From Coriobacteriaceae bacterium (GTDB taxonomy: Bacteria > Actinomycetota > Coriobacteriia > Coriobacteriales > Atopobiaceae): DNA of 64,000 nt. The stretch covers positions 28,983-92,982 of the forward strand of contig SFGZ01000010.1 of NCBI GenBank assembly GCA_004557505.1, given 5' to 3'. A program made the position numbers and the translations under genes. The notes beneath the pieces were generated by a model. The model was given only the letters and a program-made list of their open reading frames with translations. It made no database searches and was not told the origin of the DNA. Positions 42,561 to 51,901 of this stretch are shown here, piece by piece. The number at the start of each line of letters is the position of its first letter. Position 1 is the first letter of the stretch.

Positions 42561-42647
42561 GGGCGGGGGCAACGCACGCCAGGACGAGGCCCGAGCGAGA
42601 CGAGGGGGCCGCCCCCTTGTCTCGGCACGCCAGGAGGAGGCGGCACG

Positions 42648-43370
42648 GTGGTAAGTCAGCTCCTCTCGCTCTCGATAACCATGCTTGTCGCGCCGCTCGC
42701 CCCCTTCGTGGCGAGCCTCGTGCCGGGCAGGGCGGTCCCCGAGGTCGTCTTCCTGGTGTTTGCCGGCGCGCTCCTTGGCCCCCATGGCGCCGACGTCATC
42801 CGGACGGGCGGGGGCGCCCTCTCGCTTGTCTCCGAGCTGGGCATGGCCTTTCTCTTCCTGATGGCCGGCTATGAGATAAGGCCCTCCGAGCTGGTGGGCC
42901 CCACAGGGAGGCACGCCTCCCTGTGCTGGGGGGCCTCGCTTGCGGCGGCGATCGCGCTCGTGAGCCTCACGGGGTTCAGCCGCTTCACCGGCATGGCGGG
43001 CATCGCCTTTGCCATCATGCTCACCACCACGGCCTATGGCACCCTGGCTCCCCTCGTGCGCGTGGCGGCGCCGGCGCATCCCGTCCACGCCCTGAGCAGC
43101 ATCGCGTCGGGCGAGGAGAGCGCGAACGAGGCCCTGAGGCGTCAGCGCCGCGCCATGCAGACCTCGCGCAGGCGCTTCGAGGCCGCCCGCGCCCGTCGCA
43201 GGCGCGAGCCCGGGGAACCCTCTCGTCGGCCGAGTACATCGCCCGCCACGGGGGAGACGGGCCGGTCGACGGTTCCTCCGGCCACGACGGCTCGTGATTC
43301 CGTACAATCGGGCACGTCGGACTCTTGCGGCGTCCTCCGCGCAGGACCCTGCGACGTGCCGGTCGTATGA
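42648..43370 (+). pseudogene. CPA2-type cation/proton antiporter, decayed
   Basis: The first ~135 codons encode four membrane segments of a Kef/NapA-like antiporter (PEVVFLVFAGALLGPHG, then FLFLMAGYEI), starting at a GTG with AGGAGGAGG upstream. After TTTAYGTLAPLVR the membrane protein stops abruptly. What follows is a hydrophilic Arg-rich stretch, and from about 43205 another frame (to a stop at 43297) reads more naturally. Intact members have about 380-400 residues in the membrane domain. A large internal deletion plus a frameshift explains this best. The upstream TetR gene may have lost its target. Confidence 0.55.
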
Positions 43371-43408
43371 TGGTTGCGTTGGCGACGACCTTGGGAAGGG
43401 CGGCTCAT

Positions 43409-44392
43409 ATGGCAGATGTAGCGATGACCTCGGCGCGGGACCTCGTCTTTCTCGCGCCCATCTTCCACGGGAAGATCTGGGGCGGCCGCGAGTTGGAGAA
43501 GCGCTTTGGCTACACCATCCCCGACGGCCCCATCGGCGAGTGCTGGGGCATCTCGGCCCACCCCAACGGCGACTGCGTGGTCGATGGCGGCCGGTTTGAC
43601 GGCCTGCGCCTCTCCGAGCTCTGGGCCAGCCACCGCGAGCTCTTCTCCGGCGCCGGCGGCGACCGCTTCCCGCTGCTCGTCAAGATCCTCGACGCGCGCG
43701 AGAACCTCTCCGTGCAGGTACACCCGGACGACGCCTACGCCGCCGAGCACGAGGACGGCTCGCTGGGCAAGCGCGAGTGCTGGTACGTCATCGACTGCGA
43801 GCCGGGGACGCGCATCATCGTGGGTCAGCGCGCCAAGAGCCGAGAGGGGCTTGCGGCCATGATCGCCGAAGGCCGCTGGGACGACATGCTCAACTACGTG
43901 CCCATCCACCCCGGTGACTTCTTCCGCATCGATCCGGGGACCGTGCATGCCATCATGGGCGGCACGCTCATCCTGGAGACCCAGCAGTCCTCCGACGTCA
44001 CCTATCGCGTGTACGACTACGACCGCGTCCAGCCCGACGGCACCAAGCGGCCGCTCCACGTGAGGCAGTCGCTCGACGTGGTGGACTACAAGCAGGCCCC
44101 ACCCGCAAGCGGCAGGGTCACCGCGCCCGAGAAGGACGGCGTGACCGAGCTCATGGCCTGCCCCAACTTCGATGTGGAGCGCGTGCGCGTCTCGGGCGAG
44201 AAGGCGCTTGCGCAGCCGTGGCCGTTCCTGTGCCTCTCGGTGATCGAGGGTGCCGGCAGCGTCTGCGATGGCGCGGGCGTGGAGCACGCCGTACGCGCGG
44301 GCAGCCACTTCCTGGCGCCTTCCGGCTCCGGCGACATCCGCCTTGCGGGCGAGATGACGCTCATCACCTCGCATCTTCCCGAGCGCGCATAG
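43409..44392 (+). CDS. manA: Mannose-6-phosphate isomerase, type I
   Basis: 327 residues. Zinc-binding and catalytic segments are present: VQVHPDD (about 99-105), KRECWYV, the DPGTVHAIMGG loop near 175, and LETQQSSDVTYRVYDYDR. It interconverts mannose-6-phosphate and fructose-6-phosphate, feeding mannose into glycolysis. GGGAAGGG lies eight bases before ATG 43409. It is monocistronic and ends at a strong hairpin shared with mscL. Confidence 0.93.
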   Translation: MADVAMTSARDLVFLAPIFHGKIWGGRELEKRFGYTIPDGPIGECWGISAHPNGDCVVDGGRFDGLRLSELWASHRELFSGAGGDRFPLLVKILDARENLSVQVHPDDAYAAEHEDGSLGKRECWYVIDCEPGTRIIVGQRAKSREGLAAMIAEGRWDDMLNYVPIHPGDFFRIDPGTVHAIMGGTLILETQQSSDVTYRVYDYDRVQPDGTKRPLHVRQSLDVVDYKQAPPASGRVTAPEKDGVTELMACPNFDVERVRVSGEKALAQPWPFLCLSVIEGAGSVCDGAGVEHAVRAGSHFLAPSGSGDIRLAGEMTLITSHLPERA

Positions 44393-44432
44393 GGACGGCG
44401 CGCCCCATCCAGCAATGCGTGCGCATAAGGAA

Positions 44433-44466
44433 CGGCACCCGGAGGGCTTGTGACCTCCGGGTGCCG
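44433..44466. terminator. Bidirectional hairpin between manA and mscL
   Basis: A perfect 13-bp stem, CGGCACCCGGAGG (44433-44445) with CCTCCGGGTGCCG (44454-44466), lies between convergent stop codons. The 8-base loop and lack of T-run match the other hairpins of this window. Confidence 0.65.
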
Positions 44467-44491
44467 TCGTCTGCCAGGCCGTGCGCGTTCG

Positions 44492-44935
44492 CTATGCCGC
44501 GGGCTTTGCGCCGCCGGGAATCTCGCCGCCGCAGTGCGGGCAGCGGGTGGCGCCCGCCTTGACCTCCTCAAGGCAGTGCGGGCAGACGGGGGCCGCGGAC
44601 TGCTCCGCCTGTTCCTGTCTCCCGGCGATCCTCTTGGCCTCCTCAGCGAGTTTGTTCATGCTCTTGACCAGGCAGAAGATGATGAACGCGATGATGATGA
44701 AGTTGATGATCGACGAGATGAACGCGCCAAAGTTGAGCTGGGCGGCCCCAACGCTCACCACGAGCCCAACCTCCGTGCCACCCCCCGTAAGTCCCGAGAT
44801 GAGCGGCTGGATGATGTCGCCAACCAGGGAGTTGACGATTGCCGTGAACGCACCGCCGATGATGACGCCGACCGCCATGTCCATCACGTTGCCGCGCGAG
44901 ATGAACTCGCGGAACTCGCCGAAGAAGCCCTTCAT
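44492..44935 (-). CDS. mscL: Large-conductance mechanosensitive channel with C-terminal zinc ribbon
   Basis: 147 residues. The N-terminal amphipathic helix (FREFISRGNVMDMAVGVIIG), the periplasmic loop and the second membrane helix (about 70-92) are typical MscL. It opens under membrane tension to release solutes on osmotic downshift. After the cytoplasmic helix it carries an extra ~25-residue domain with CPHC and CPHC (about 118-138), a zinc ribbon absent from E. coli MscL. GAGAGG precedes the ATG. Confidence 0.9.
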   Translation of the reverse strand: MKGFFGEFREFISRGNVMDMAVGVIIGGAFTAIVNSLVGDIIQPLISGLTGGGTEVGLVVSVGAAQLNFGAFISSIINFIIIAFIIFCLVKSMNKLAEEAKRIAGRQEQAEQSAAPVCPHCLEEVKAGATRCPHCGGEIPGGAKPAA

Positions 44936-45081
44936 GATGATCCTCTCTCCTGAGTCGTTGGGCCAAGGGCCGCCGCATCACGACCACCCGGCTGGACGCC
45001 GCTGTTCGCGGCTCCGAAAGACTCTACCACGTTGTGGGTCGTGGCCTTACGGCCGAGCCGCGCGCCGCCGGAGGACCCGCG

Positions 45082-45540
45082 CTAGAGCCCAAGCTCCTCC
45101 GAGTCGAGCATCACGGTGAAGGGGCCGTCGTTCACAAGGCTCACCCGCATGTGGGCGCCGAAGGCCCCGCGGCCCACGCGCCCCGTCCCCAGGTCCCTCT
45201 CGGCAAGGTCACAGAAGAGCCCATAGAGGCGATCGGCGACGTCTGCCGGGGCGGCCCCCGTGAAGGAGGGCCTGTTGCCGCGGCGGGCGTCGGCGTAGAG
45301 CGTGAACTGGCTCACCACCAGGAGCGACCCGCCCACGTCGACAAGCGAGAGGTTGGTGCGCCCGTCCTCGTCGGCGCAGATGCGGAGCTTGCGCACCTTC
45401 TCCCACATGCGGCTGGCGACGTCCTCGGTGTCTGTGGGCCCTACGCCGAGAAGCACGAGGTAGCCGGCCCCGCAGGTGCCAACCTCCCGCCCGTCCACCT
45501 CGACCGAGGCGCGCTCGACCCGCTGGATCAGCGCGCGCAC
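45082..45540 (-). CDS. dtd: D-aminoacyl-tRNA deacylase
   Basis: 152 residues. The two cross-subunit motifs are present: SQFTLYA (about 79-85) and NDGPFTVML near the C-terminus (about 137-145). It hydrolyses D-amino acids from mischarged tRNA as a homodimer. The GTG start lies one base after the stop of the carboxypeptidase gene, so translation is coupled; there is only a weak GGCGAG as ribosome site. Confidence 0.93.
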   Translation of the reverse strand: MRALIQRVERASVEVDGREVGTCGAGYLVLLGVGPTDTEDVASRMWEKVRKLRICADEDGRTNLSLVDVGGSLLVVSQFTLYADARRGNRPSFTGAAPADVADRLYGLFCDLAERDLGTGRVGRGAFGAHMRVSLVNDGPFTVMLDSEELGL

Positions 45541-45541
45541 G

Positions 45542-47092
45542 CTATCTCGCCAGCCCGTAGATGGCCGAGAACTTCTCGACGAGGTAGTCGGTGTAGTAGC
45601 GCGGCTCGAAGTCCTCGCCGCAGGCCATGCGGATGAGCTGGGCGGAGTCCTTGGCGCGCCCCCAGCGCCAGATGTTATCCCGCAGCCACTCGCGGATCGG
45701 GGCAAGCCCTCCCGCGGCGCAGCAGCCGTCAAAGTCCACTCCCTGGCGCACCATGGCGGCCTTGAACTGGGCGCCAAAGGCGCTGCCAAGCGCGTAGGTG
45801 GGGAAGTAGGCAAAGTCGCCGTCGGACCAGTGGGTGTCCTGGAGGGCGCCGTCCGTGTCGGTGGGCACCTCGACCCCAAGGTAGGTGCGGTAGCGCTCGG
45901 CCCAGAGGCCGGGAACGTCCGCGGCCTTGGCCTCGCCCGAGAAGAGCAGCTGCTCTATCTCGTAGCGCACCAGGATGTGGAGGGGATAGGTGAGCTCGTC
46001 GGCGTCGCAGCGGATGAGGCCGGGCTCCGCGCAGTTCTCGGCCATGTAGAGCTGGTGGGCCGTCATGCGGCCGAGCTGGCCTGGGAAGCGTTTGGCCAGA
46101 AGGCGCGTGAGGGGTTCGGAGAAGGCCTCGCTCCTGCCCACATAGTTCTCGAAGAAGCGTGACTGAGCCTCGTGCATCCCCGAACTGGTGCCTCCCTTGA
46201 GCGAGGTAAAGCGGTAGGCGGGGTTGACGCCCTGCTCGTACATGGCATGTCCGCCCTCGTGGAGCATGCTGAAGACGTTGGAGAGCACGTTGTCCGGATA
46301 GACGTGGCTCGCGATGGCCACAAAGCCAATGGAGGGGCCGCCCGTGTAGGGGTGCTCGGTCGAGCCAAGCCAGAGCGCGTCGGCGTCCACGCCCTCCATG
46401 CGAATGAGGTCGCGGGCAAGGTCCCATTGACGCCGCTCGTCGAAGCTGCCGTCCACCACGCGATGACTGGGCCTTCTCGGCGCGGCCATGCATTCGGCAA
46501 GAAGCGGGACGACGCACCCTTTGACCTGCTCGAAGAAGGGGTCGTAGAAGGCGCGGCTCGTGCCGTGCTCGTACTGGTCGAGCCAGACGTCGTAGGGGTC
46601 GGCGCCCGCGTCCATGGCGTGCGCCATGCTCACGCGGGCGGCCACGAGACGGTCGAGGTAGGGCTCGAAGCTGGCCCAGTCGTTTGCGGCCTTGGCGTGG
46701 TGCCAGACGTCGTTTGCCTCCACGGCGAGGCGGCAGAAGGCCGCGCGCTCGTCTGCGGGCACGCCCACCAGAGACGCGCGGTCGCGCTTCAGGATCTTGA
46801 CCTGCGCCGCACGGGTCTCGCCGATGATGCCGGCGTTGGACTCCAGGCGCTCGAGCAGGGCGCCCACCTCCGGCGAGCAGAGCAGGCGCGTGGCCTCCTC
46901 GTCGAGGACGGCGGACGCCTCCGCGCGCTCCCCCGTGGCCTTTGGCGGGTCGATGGAAGGGCCGAAGGTCCCTATCTCGTCGAGCGCGTAGCGCAGGGCG
47001 AAGCGCCGCCGCTCCAGGCGGTCGAGGTCCGCCATGTCCTGCTTGGGGTTGGGGAGCGCCGCGTTGATGGCGGAGGGTGCGTTGTCGGCCAT
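45542..47092 (-). CDS. M32 carboxypeptidase (Taq type)
   Basis: 516 residues, the length of thermostable carboxypeptidase Taq. The zinc motif is HEGGHAMYEQG (HExxH) near residue 276, with the downstream Glu and the SGMHEAQSRFFEN segment typical of M32. It removes C-terminal residues from peptides in the cytoplasm. GGAGG precedes the ATG. It is the first gene of a two-gene unit with dtd and diverges from the ROK kinase gene. Confidence 0.93.
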   Translation of the reverse strand: MADNAPSAINAALPNPKQDMADLDRLERRRFALRYALDEIGTFGPSIDPPKATGERAEASAVLDEEATRLLCSPEVGALLERLESNAGIIGETRAAQVKILKRDRASLVGVPADERAAFCRLAVEANDVWHHAKAANDWASFEPYLDRLVAARVSMAHAMDAGADPYDVWLDQYEHGTSRAFYDPFFEQVKGCVVPLLAECMAAPRRPSHRVVDGSFDERRQWDLARDLIRMEGVDADALWLGSTEHPYTGGPSIGFVAIASHVYPDNVLSNVFSMLHEGGHAMYEQGVNPAYRFTSLKGGTSSGMHEAQSRFFENYVGRSEAFSEPLTRLLAKRFPGQLGRMTAHQLYMAENCAEPGLIRCDADELTYPLHILVRYEIEQLLFSGEAKAADVPGLWAERYRTYLGVEVPTDTDGALQDTHWSDGDFAYFPTYALGSAFGAQFKAAMVRQGVDFDGCCAAGGLAPIREWLRDNIWRWGRAKDSAQLIRMACGEDFEPRYYTDYLVEKFSAIYGLAR

Positions 47093-47291
47093 GATGCCTC
47101 CAGACTGCCCCGAGGGGGGCGCGAAGAGTCGATCGTATGAGCATCGAGTTTAGCCCATGAGGAGAGGGGCTGTCCCCTCGTCGCATGAGTCGTGCGCGGC
47201 CGCCATCGTCGTGGGATGATAGGCATGCCGCTCCCGCCGCCCCGCGGCAAGGGGAGGCCAATCGCCAGAGAGCCAACCGAGAGGGGAAGCC

Positions 47292-48251
47292 ATGCAAGCC
47301 GTCCTTGGTATCGACATCGGGGGAACCAGCATCAAGGCGGGACTCTTCTCGCCCAAGGGAGAGCTGCTCGAGGAGCGCAAGATCCCCACGCCCGCGCTCG
47401 TGAGCGCAGGGGCGTTCGCAACCGTGGTCGACGGCCTGGCGCACCTGCTCTCGGCGCATGAGAACACGCCCGAAGACGTCATCGCCTGCGGCCTCGACAT
47501 CCCCGGCCCCGTTACCGATGACGGCAAGGTGGGCTTTCTCCCCAACATCCAGCTCGATCCCGACGGCCTCGTCGCGGCCATCAGCGCCGCCTTCCCCAAC
47601 GCCTCGATCGCCTTCGTGAACGATGCCAACGCGGCGGCGCTGGGCGAGCTCTGGGCTGGCGTCGCCCATGGCGTGTCGAGCTTTGTGCTCATCGCGCTGG
47701 GCACGGGCGTGGGCGCCGGCGTCGTAGTGAACGGCCGCCTGGTCGCAGGGGCGTTTGGCGCCGGCGGCGAGATAGGCCACATCACCGTGAACCCCAACGA
47801 GACCGAGGCCTGTGGGTGCGGCCGGCATGGCTGCCTCGAGCAGTACGCATCCGCCAAGGGCGTCGTGAGGCTCTACCTCAAGGCGTGCGAGCATCGCGGC
47901 GTGACGCCGGTGCGCGTGGAGCACGCCACCGACACGCTCTCGGTCTTCCGCGCGCTCGCCAAGGGGGACGAGTGCGCAAGGATTGCCGTTGACCAGATGT
48001 GCGAGTACCTGGCGCAGGCCATGTCGCAGGTCTCCTGCGTGGTTGACCCGGCCATGTACCTCATCGGTGGTGGCGTTGCGGGGGCGTTCGCGACCTTTGC
48101 GCCCGAGTTGCGCCGCCGCTTCCAGGCACACGCCCTCCCCACCTGCAAGGACGTTGCCATCGAGGCGGCATCGCTGGGCAACCAGGCGGCCATGTACGGC
48201 TGCGCGTACGAGGCGCTCGAGATCCGCAAGCGTTCCCGGGCCGGCATGTAG
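47292..48251 (+). CDS. ROK-family sugar kinase (glucokinase-like)
   Basis: 319 residues. The ATP loop GIDIGGTSIKAG is at the N-terminus, the catalytic region FVNDANAAALGE near 113, and the ROK zinc motif CGCGRHGCLEQ near 174. It phosphorylates glucose or a related hexose. It is the first gene of the fructose-type PTS operon, with 48 bp to the next gene. A fructokinase role is possible if free hexose is released intracellularly. GAGAGGGGAAG precedes the ATG. Confidence 0.9.
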   Translation: MQAVLGIDIGGTSIKAGLFSPKGELLEERKIPTPALVSAGAFATVVDGLAHLLSAHENTPEDVIACGLDIPGPVTDDGKVGFLPNIQLDPDGLVAAISAAFPNASIAFVNDANAAALGELWAGVAHGVSSFVLIALGTGVGAGVVVNGRLVAGAFGAGGEIGHITVNPNETEACGCGRHGCLEQYASAKGVVRLYLKACEHRGVTPVRVEHATDTLSVFRALAKGDECARIAVDQMCEYLAQAMSQVSCVVDPAMYLIGGGVAGAFATFAPELRRRFQAHALPTCKDVAIEAASLGNQAAMYGCAYEALEIRKRSRAGM

Positions 48252-48299
48252 GGTAAGGGCTCAATGACATCGCGCGCCGTCAGAGAAGGGAGAGATGGT

Positions 48300-49817
48300 A
48301 TGGCCGAAGACACCACGTACGACCTCATTGCCGCCACCGGTTGTCCCACGGGCATCGCCCACACCTACATGGCAAAGGAGGCGCTCGAGAAGGCCGCCGC
48401 AGCCAAGGGCCTCACCATCAGGGTCGAGACCCACGGGCAGGTGGGCATCGAGAACGAGGTGACCCCTGCGCAGATCAAGGCTGCCAAGGCCATCATCGTT
48501 GCTGCCGACAAGGACGTACAGGCCGAGCGCTTCGCGGGAAAGCCCATGGTGAGCGTAGGCGTGACCGCAGCCATCAAGGACCCCAAGGGCCTCATCGACA
48601 AGGCTTTGGCAGCAAAGCCCCAGGGCGCGCCCACCGAGCTCGCCGAGGAGACCGAGCGGGCCTCTGCCGGCAGCCCCTCCGAGGAGAAGGAGTCCGTGAA
48701 CCACATCGTCTATAGGCATCTGATGAACGGCGTCAGCCATATGCTCGTCTTCGTGGTTGCCGGCGGCGTTCTCACGGCCGTCTCGTTCCTCTGGGGCATC
48801 ACGTCCTTCGACTCCACTGCGGCGGACTACAACTCGTTCGCCGCCATGCTCAAGATCATCGGCGGCATTGCCATGAACCTCATGGTGCCCGTGCTCGCGG
48901 CCTACATCGCCGAGTCAATCGGCAAGCGGCCGGCGCTGGTGCCCGGTTTTGTCGCCGGCATGATAGCCATCACAGGCTTGCCCGTCTCACCCGATACCGG
49001 CCTCATCGACGCCGGTGGCTCGGGCGTGGGCTTTGGCTTCCTCGGCGGCATCGTCGGCGGCTTTGTCGCCGGCTACGTGATCGTTGGCCTGGAGAAGCTG
49101 CTCTCGGGCATGCCCAAGAACCTTGACGGCCTCAAGGCCATCTTCCTGTACCCGCTGCTCTCCACCCTTGTTGTTGGCCTCGTCATGCTTGGCATCTCCG
49201 GCCCCATGGCCGCCATCAACACCGGCATGATGAACTTCCTCAAGGGCCTCGAGGCCTCCGGCCCCATTGTCCTTGGGCTTGCCATTGGGTGCATGTGCGC
49301 CTTCGACATGGGCGGCCCCGTCAACAAGGCGGCCTACGTCACCGGCACCGCGCTTCTCACCGAGGCCCTCACCGCCGGCGTTGGCACCGAGACCTACAGC
49401 TTTGGCACCAACTTCATGGCTGCGGTCTCCGCCGCCTGCATCGTCCCGCCGCTGATCACCGCCTTTGCCGTCATCGTGGGTAAGAGGTACTTCTCCAAGG
49501 AGGACCACGACGCCGGCATCGTCAACATCGTCCTGGGCTGCACCCACATCACCGAGGGCGCCATCCCGTTCATGACCAAGAACATCTGGCCCGTGATGCC
49601 CATCATGATGGGCGGTTCCTCGATCGCGGCGATCCTCACCATCATGTTTGGCGTCCACGACCCGGCACCCCACGGCGGCTTCCTGGTCCTTCCCGTCGTC
49701 GACGGCTGGCCCCTGTGGCTTGCTGCCATCTTTGCCGGCGTCCTCGTTGGCGGTATCCTTTACGTCATCTTCAAGCGCAACGAATACCATAAGAACGGTG
49801 ACAAGGTCGTGGAGTAA
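48300..49817 (+). CDS. PTS fructose-type EIIBC
   Basis: 505 residues. An EIIB-Fru domain with the active Cys in ATGCPTGIAHTYMA (about residue 13) is followed by a Ser/Glu-rich linker near 120 and an EIIC-Fru domain with about nine to ten membrane helices (FDMGGPVNKAAY near 340). It imports fructose, or a related ketose, as the 1-phosphate. GGGAG lies seven bases before ATG 48300. An ATG at 48264 is in frame but has no ribosome site. EIIA and a 1-phosphofructokinase follow. Confidence 0.93.
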   Translation: MAEDTTYDLIAATGCPTGIAHTYMAKEALEKAAAAKGLTIRVETHGQVGIENEVTPAQIKAAKAIIVAADKDVQAERFAGKPMVSVGVTAAIKDPKGLIDKALAAKPQGAPTELAEETERASAGSPSEEKESVNHIVYRHLMNGVSHMLVFVVAGGVLTAVSFLWGITSFDSTAADYNSFAAMLKIIGGIAMNLMVPVLAAYIAESIGKRPALVPGFVAGMIAITGLPVSPDTGLIDAGGSGVGFGFLGGIVGGFVAGYVIVGLEKLLSGMPKNLDGLKAIFLYPLLSTLVVGLVMLGISGPMAAINTGMMNFLKGLEASGPIVLGLAIGCMCAFDMGGPVNKAAYVTGTALLTEALTAGVGTETYSFGTNFMAAVSAACIVPPLITAFAVIVGKRYFSKEDHDAGIVNIVLGCTHITEGAIPFMTKNIWPVMPIMMGGSSIAAILTIMFGVHDPAPHGGFLVLPVVDGWPLWLAAIFAGVLVGGILYVIFKRNEYHKNGDKVVE

Positions 49818-49826
49818 GGAGATCAC

Positions 49827-50282
49827 ATGAGTGAGTTCGTCCCGTCATCCCATGTCTACGTGGACAATCCCGCAACCACGGTGGACGAGGCGCTGAGGTT
49901 CCTCTCCCAGACGGCCGTCTCCTGTGGTGTTGCCCAGGACGCCGACAAGGTCCTCGAGGCCTTCAAGGCGCGCGAAGCCGAGGGGACAACGGGGATGGTG
50001 GGCGGATTCGCCGTCCCGCACGCCAAGGCTGCCGAGGTGAGCGCGCCAGTCACCATCGTCGCGAAGTTCTCCGGCGAGGTCGAGTGGGCAACCATGGACT
50101 CCAAGCCCGTCCGCTGCGCCATCGCCCTGCTCATCCCCGATGACGGGACCCAGACGGAGCAGCTGCGCTCGCTCTCCAAGGTGGCGGTCCTTCTCATGGA
50201 CAAGGATTTCCGCGAGAAGGTGCTTGCCTCCTCAGAGCCGCAGGAGATCGCAGGCCTCATCAACAGCGGGCTGGAGGGCTAG
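49827..50282 (+). CDS. PTS fructose-type EIIA
   Basis: 151 residues, one EIIA-Fru/Ntr-type domain with the phosphorylated His in FAVPHAKA near residue 65. It relays phosphate from HPr to the EIIB domain of the preceding gene, nine bases upstream. AAGGAG precedes the ATG. A hairpin follows before the kinase gene. Confidence 0.93.
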   Translation: MSEFVPSSHVYVDNPATTVDEALRFLSQTAVSCGVAQDADKVLEAFKAREAEGTTGMVGGFAVPHAKAAEVSAPVTIVAKFSGEVEWATMDSKPVRCAIALLIPDDGTQTEQLRSLSKVAVLLMDKDFREKVLASSEPQEIAGLINSGLEG

Positions 50283-50313
50283 CTGGCCGGATTGCCGGTC
50301 GAAGGCTTGCTCC

Positions 50314-50354
50314 GGGGACCTGTCGGCTGCGCGTCGGGTCCCCTTCTGTGTCTT
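50314..50354 (+). terminator. Attenuator-like hairpin between EIIA and fruK
   Basis: GGGGACC (50314-50320) pairs with GGTCCCC (50337-50343), with a 16-base loop, followed by TTCTGTGTCTT. It lies inside the operon and may reduce transcription into the kinase gene or stabilise the upstream mRNA. Confidence 0.5.
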
Positions 50355-50406
50355 GCCGTCGCCGGGCGCAGGTGCATGCAGCGAGAAGGAGCAAGGGGAA
50401 GTTTCC

Positions 50407-51324
50407 ATGATCTATACGCTCACCACCAACCCCGCCATCGACATGAACATCACCTCGGACACCATTTCGACCGAGCATGTCAACAGGACGCGCGACGCGG
50501 TCTACACGCCCAATGGCAAGGGCCTGAACGTCTCGTTCACGCTTAAGCACTACGGCATCGATTCCACGATCCTGGGCTTCTTTGGTGGCTTCTCGGGCGA
50601 CTACATCGCCCGTGAGGCGGCGAGGGTCTGCCCGGTGAGGCCCATCCGGATTGACGGCATCACGCGCGTGAACGTGTTTCTCACCACGCCGGAGGGGGAG
50701 TACAAGTTCCCCAACGCCGGGGCCAGGGTCAACCGGGCCAAGCAGGAGGAGATGCTCGAGCTTATCCGTGGCCTGGACGACCTTGAGTGCCTTGTCGTCT
50801 CGGGGAGTCTGCCTGCGGGCATCGACCCCGCGTACTACGACGAGCTCATCGATGCGGCGCACGAGAAGGGCGCCGAGTTCGTGCTGGACATCTCACACGC
50901 GCATCTGCGCGAGCTGGTCGAGAGGCAGCCCCTGCTCATCAAGCCCAACGACGAGGAGGTCGCGGCCATCTTTGGCGTGGACGTGAAGAGCGAGGGAGAC
51001 GTCGTCTCCGCCTTGCACGCCATCCATGATGCCGGCGCCAAGAACATCCTCCTCACGCTTGGCCGAGAGGGCGCGTACTTCTTCGACGGCGAGCGCGTCT
51101 GGCATGCCAACGCCGCAAAGGTCGACGTGCTCTCCACGGCATGCGCCGGCGACGCCACGCTCGCGAGCTTCCTCTCGCTGTGGCTGACAGACCGCACGCA
51201 GGTGGAGCCGGCGCTCACGCGCGCCATGGCGACGGGCGCCAACGTGGCCATGAGCGCGGGCCTGGGCGACTTTGCCCTTGTCGACCAGCTTGCGCAGTCT
51301 ATCCGCGTGGAGGTGGTGGGGTAG
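50407..51324 (+). CDS. fruK: 1-phosphofructokinase (PfkB family)
   Basis: 305 residues. The N-terminal TLTTNPAIDM and GGKGLNVS-like NGKGLNVS segment, and the C-terminal catalytic Asp in TACAGDATLAS near residue 248, fit the 1-phosphofructokinase group. The anion-hole motif reads CAGD instead of the common GAGD. It converts fructose-1-phosphate to fructose-1,6-bisphosphate. AAGGGGAA precedes ATG 50407. It lies downstream of the PTS components, and the DeoR remnant starts 4 bp after its stop. Confidence 0.9.
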   Translation: MIYTLTTNPAIDMNITSDTISTEHVNRTRDAVYTPNGKGLNVSFTLKHYGIDSTILGFFGGFSGDYIAREAARVCPVRPIRIDGITRVNVFLTTPEGEYKFPNAGARVNRAKQEEMLELIRGLDDLECLVVSGSLPAGIDPAYYDELIDAAHEKGAEFVLDISHAHLRELVERQPLLIKPNDEEVAAIFGVDVKSEGDVVSALHAIHDAGAKNILLTLGREGAYFFDGERVWHANAAKVDVLSTACAGDATLASFLSLWLTDRTQVEPALTRAMATGANVAMSAGLGDFALVDQLAQSIRVEVVG

Positions 51325-51328
51325 GGCT

Positions 51329-51847
51329 ATGAACTCGTCCAAGAATCCCAAGATGCTTGCCGCAGAGTGGCAGCGATACATACTCGAGGCGATCCAGAAG
51401 ACCGGAAGCGTCTCGGTCGCCCAGATCTGCGAGCACTGCGGGGTCTCCTCGGTGACCGCCCGGACCGACCTTGACGCCATGGAGCGCGAGGGGCAGCTCA
51501 AGCGCACCCATGGGGGAGCCGTGCCCGTGACGCAGCTCGTCATTCCGGCGGTCCCGCAGCGCGTACACAAGAACGCCTGCGCCAAGCAGGCCATAGGGCG
51601 CAAGGCAGCGGAGCTTGTCGAGGACGGGGAGACGATCATCGTAGGATCGGGCAGCACGACGCCTGCCTTTCTCCACTGCTTGGGCAAGAAGCGCGGCATC
51701 ACGATCATCACCAACGACATCAACGGCCTCATCTATACCGAGCGTTTCCTCCCGCAGGCAATACCCGCTTGCACAGGAGGCATCCTGGGACGGGAGTACC
51801 GCCACTTCGCCGGCACGGGCGGCGGGGGTCGCGTGGTTCTCGCGTAG
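51329..51847 (+). pseudogene. DeoR-family regulator, C-terminally truncated
   Basis: 172 residues against the usual ~250. The HTH (VSVAQICEHCGVSSVTARTD) and wing (KRTHGGAV) are intact, and the sensor domain runs normally to TGGILGREYRHFAG. It then ends in a short Gly-rich tail, missing the last third, which includes the DVAF-like strand and the effector-site Asp/Lys region. It sits at the end of the fru operon, the usual place for its regulator. It may bind DNA without responding to sugar phosphate, or be dead. Confidence 0.6.
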
Positions 51848-51901
51848 TGCCGGCGCTTGCCCCGTGCGCTTGACGTCCCCAGGAAGGGGTAGGGTACGGG
51901 C

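Noticed and set aside
43142..44374. 410-codon minus-strand frame opposite manA
   Set aside because: Antisense to a well-supported manA; no motif of its own.
45729..48131. 800-codon minus-strand frame across the ROK kinase and carboxypeptidase genes
   Set aside because: Overlaps two real genes, antisense to one and out of frame with the other; Arg/His-rich shadow.
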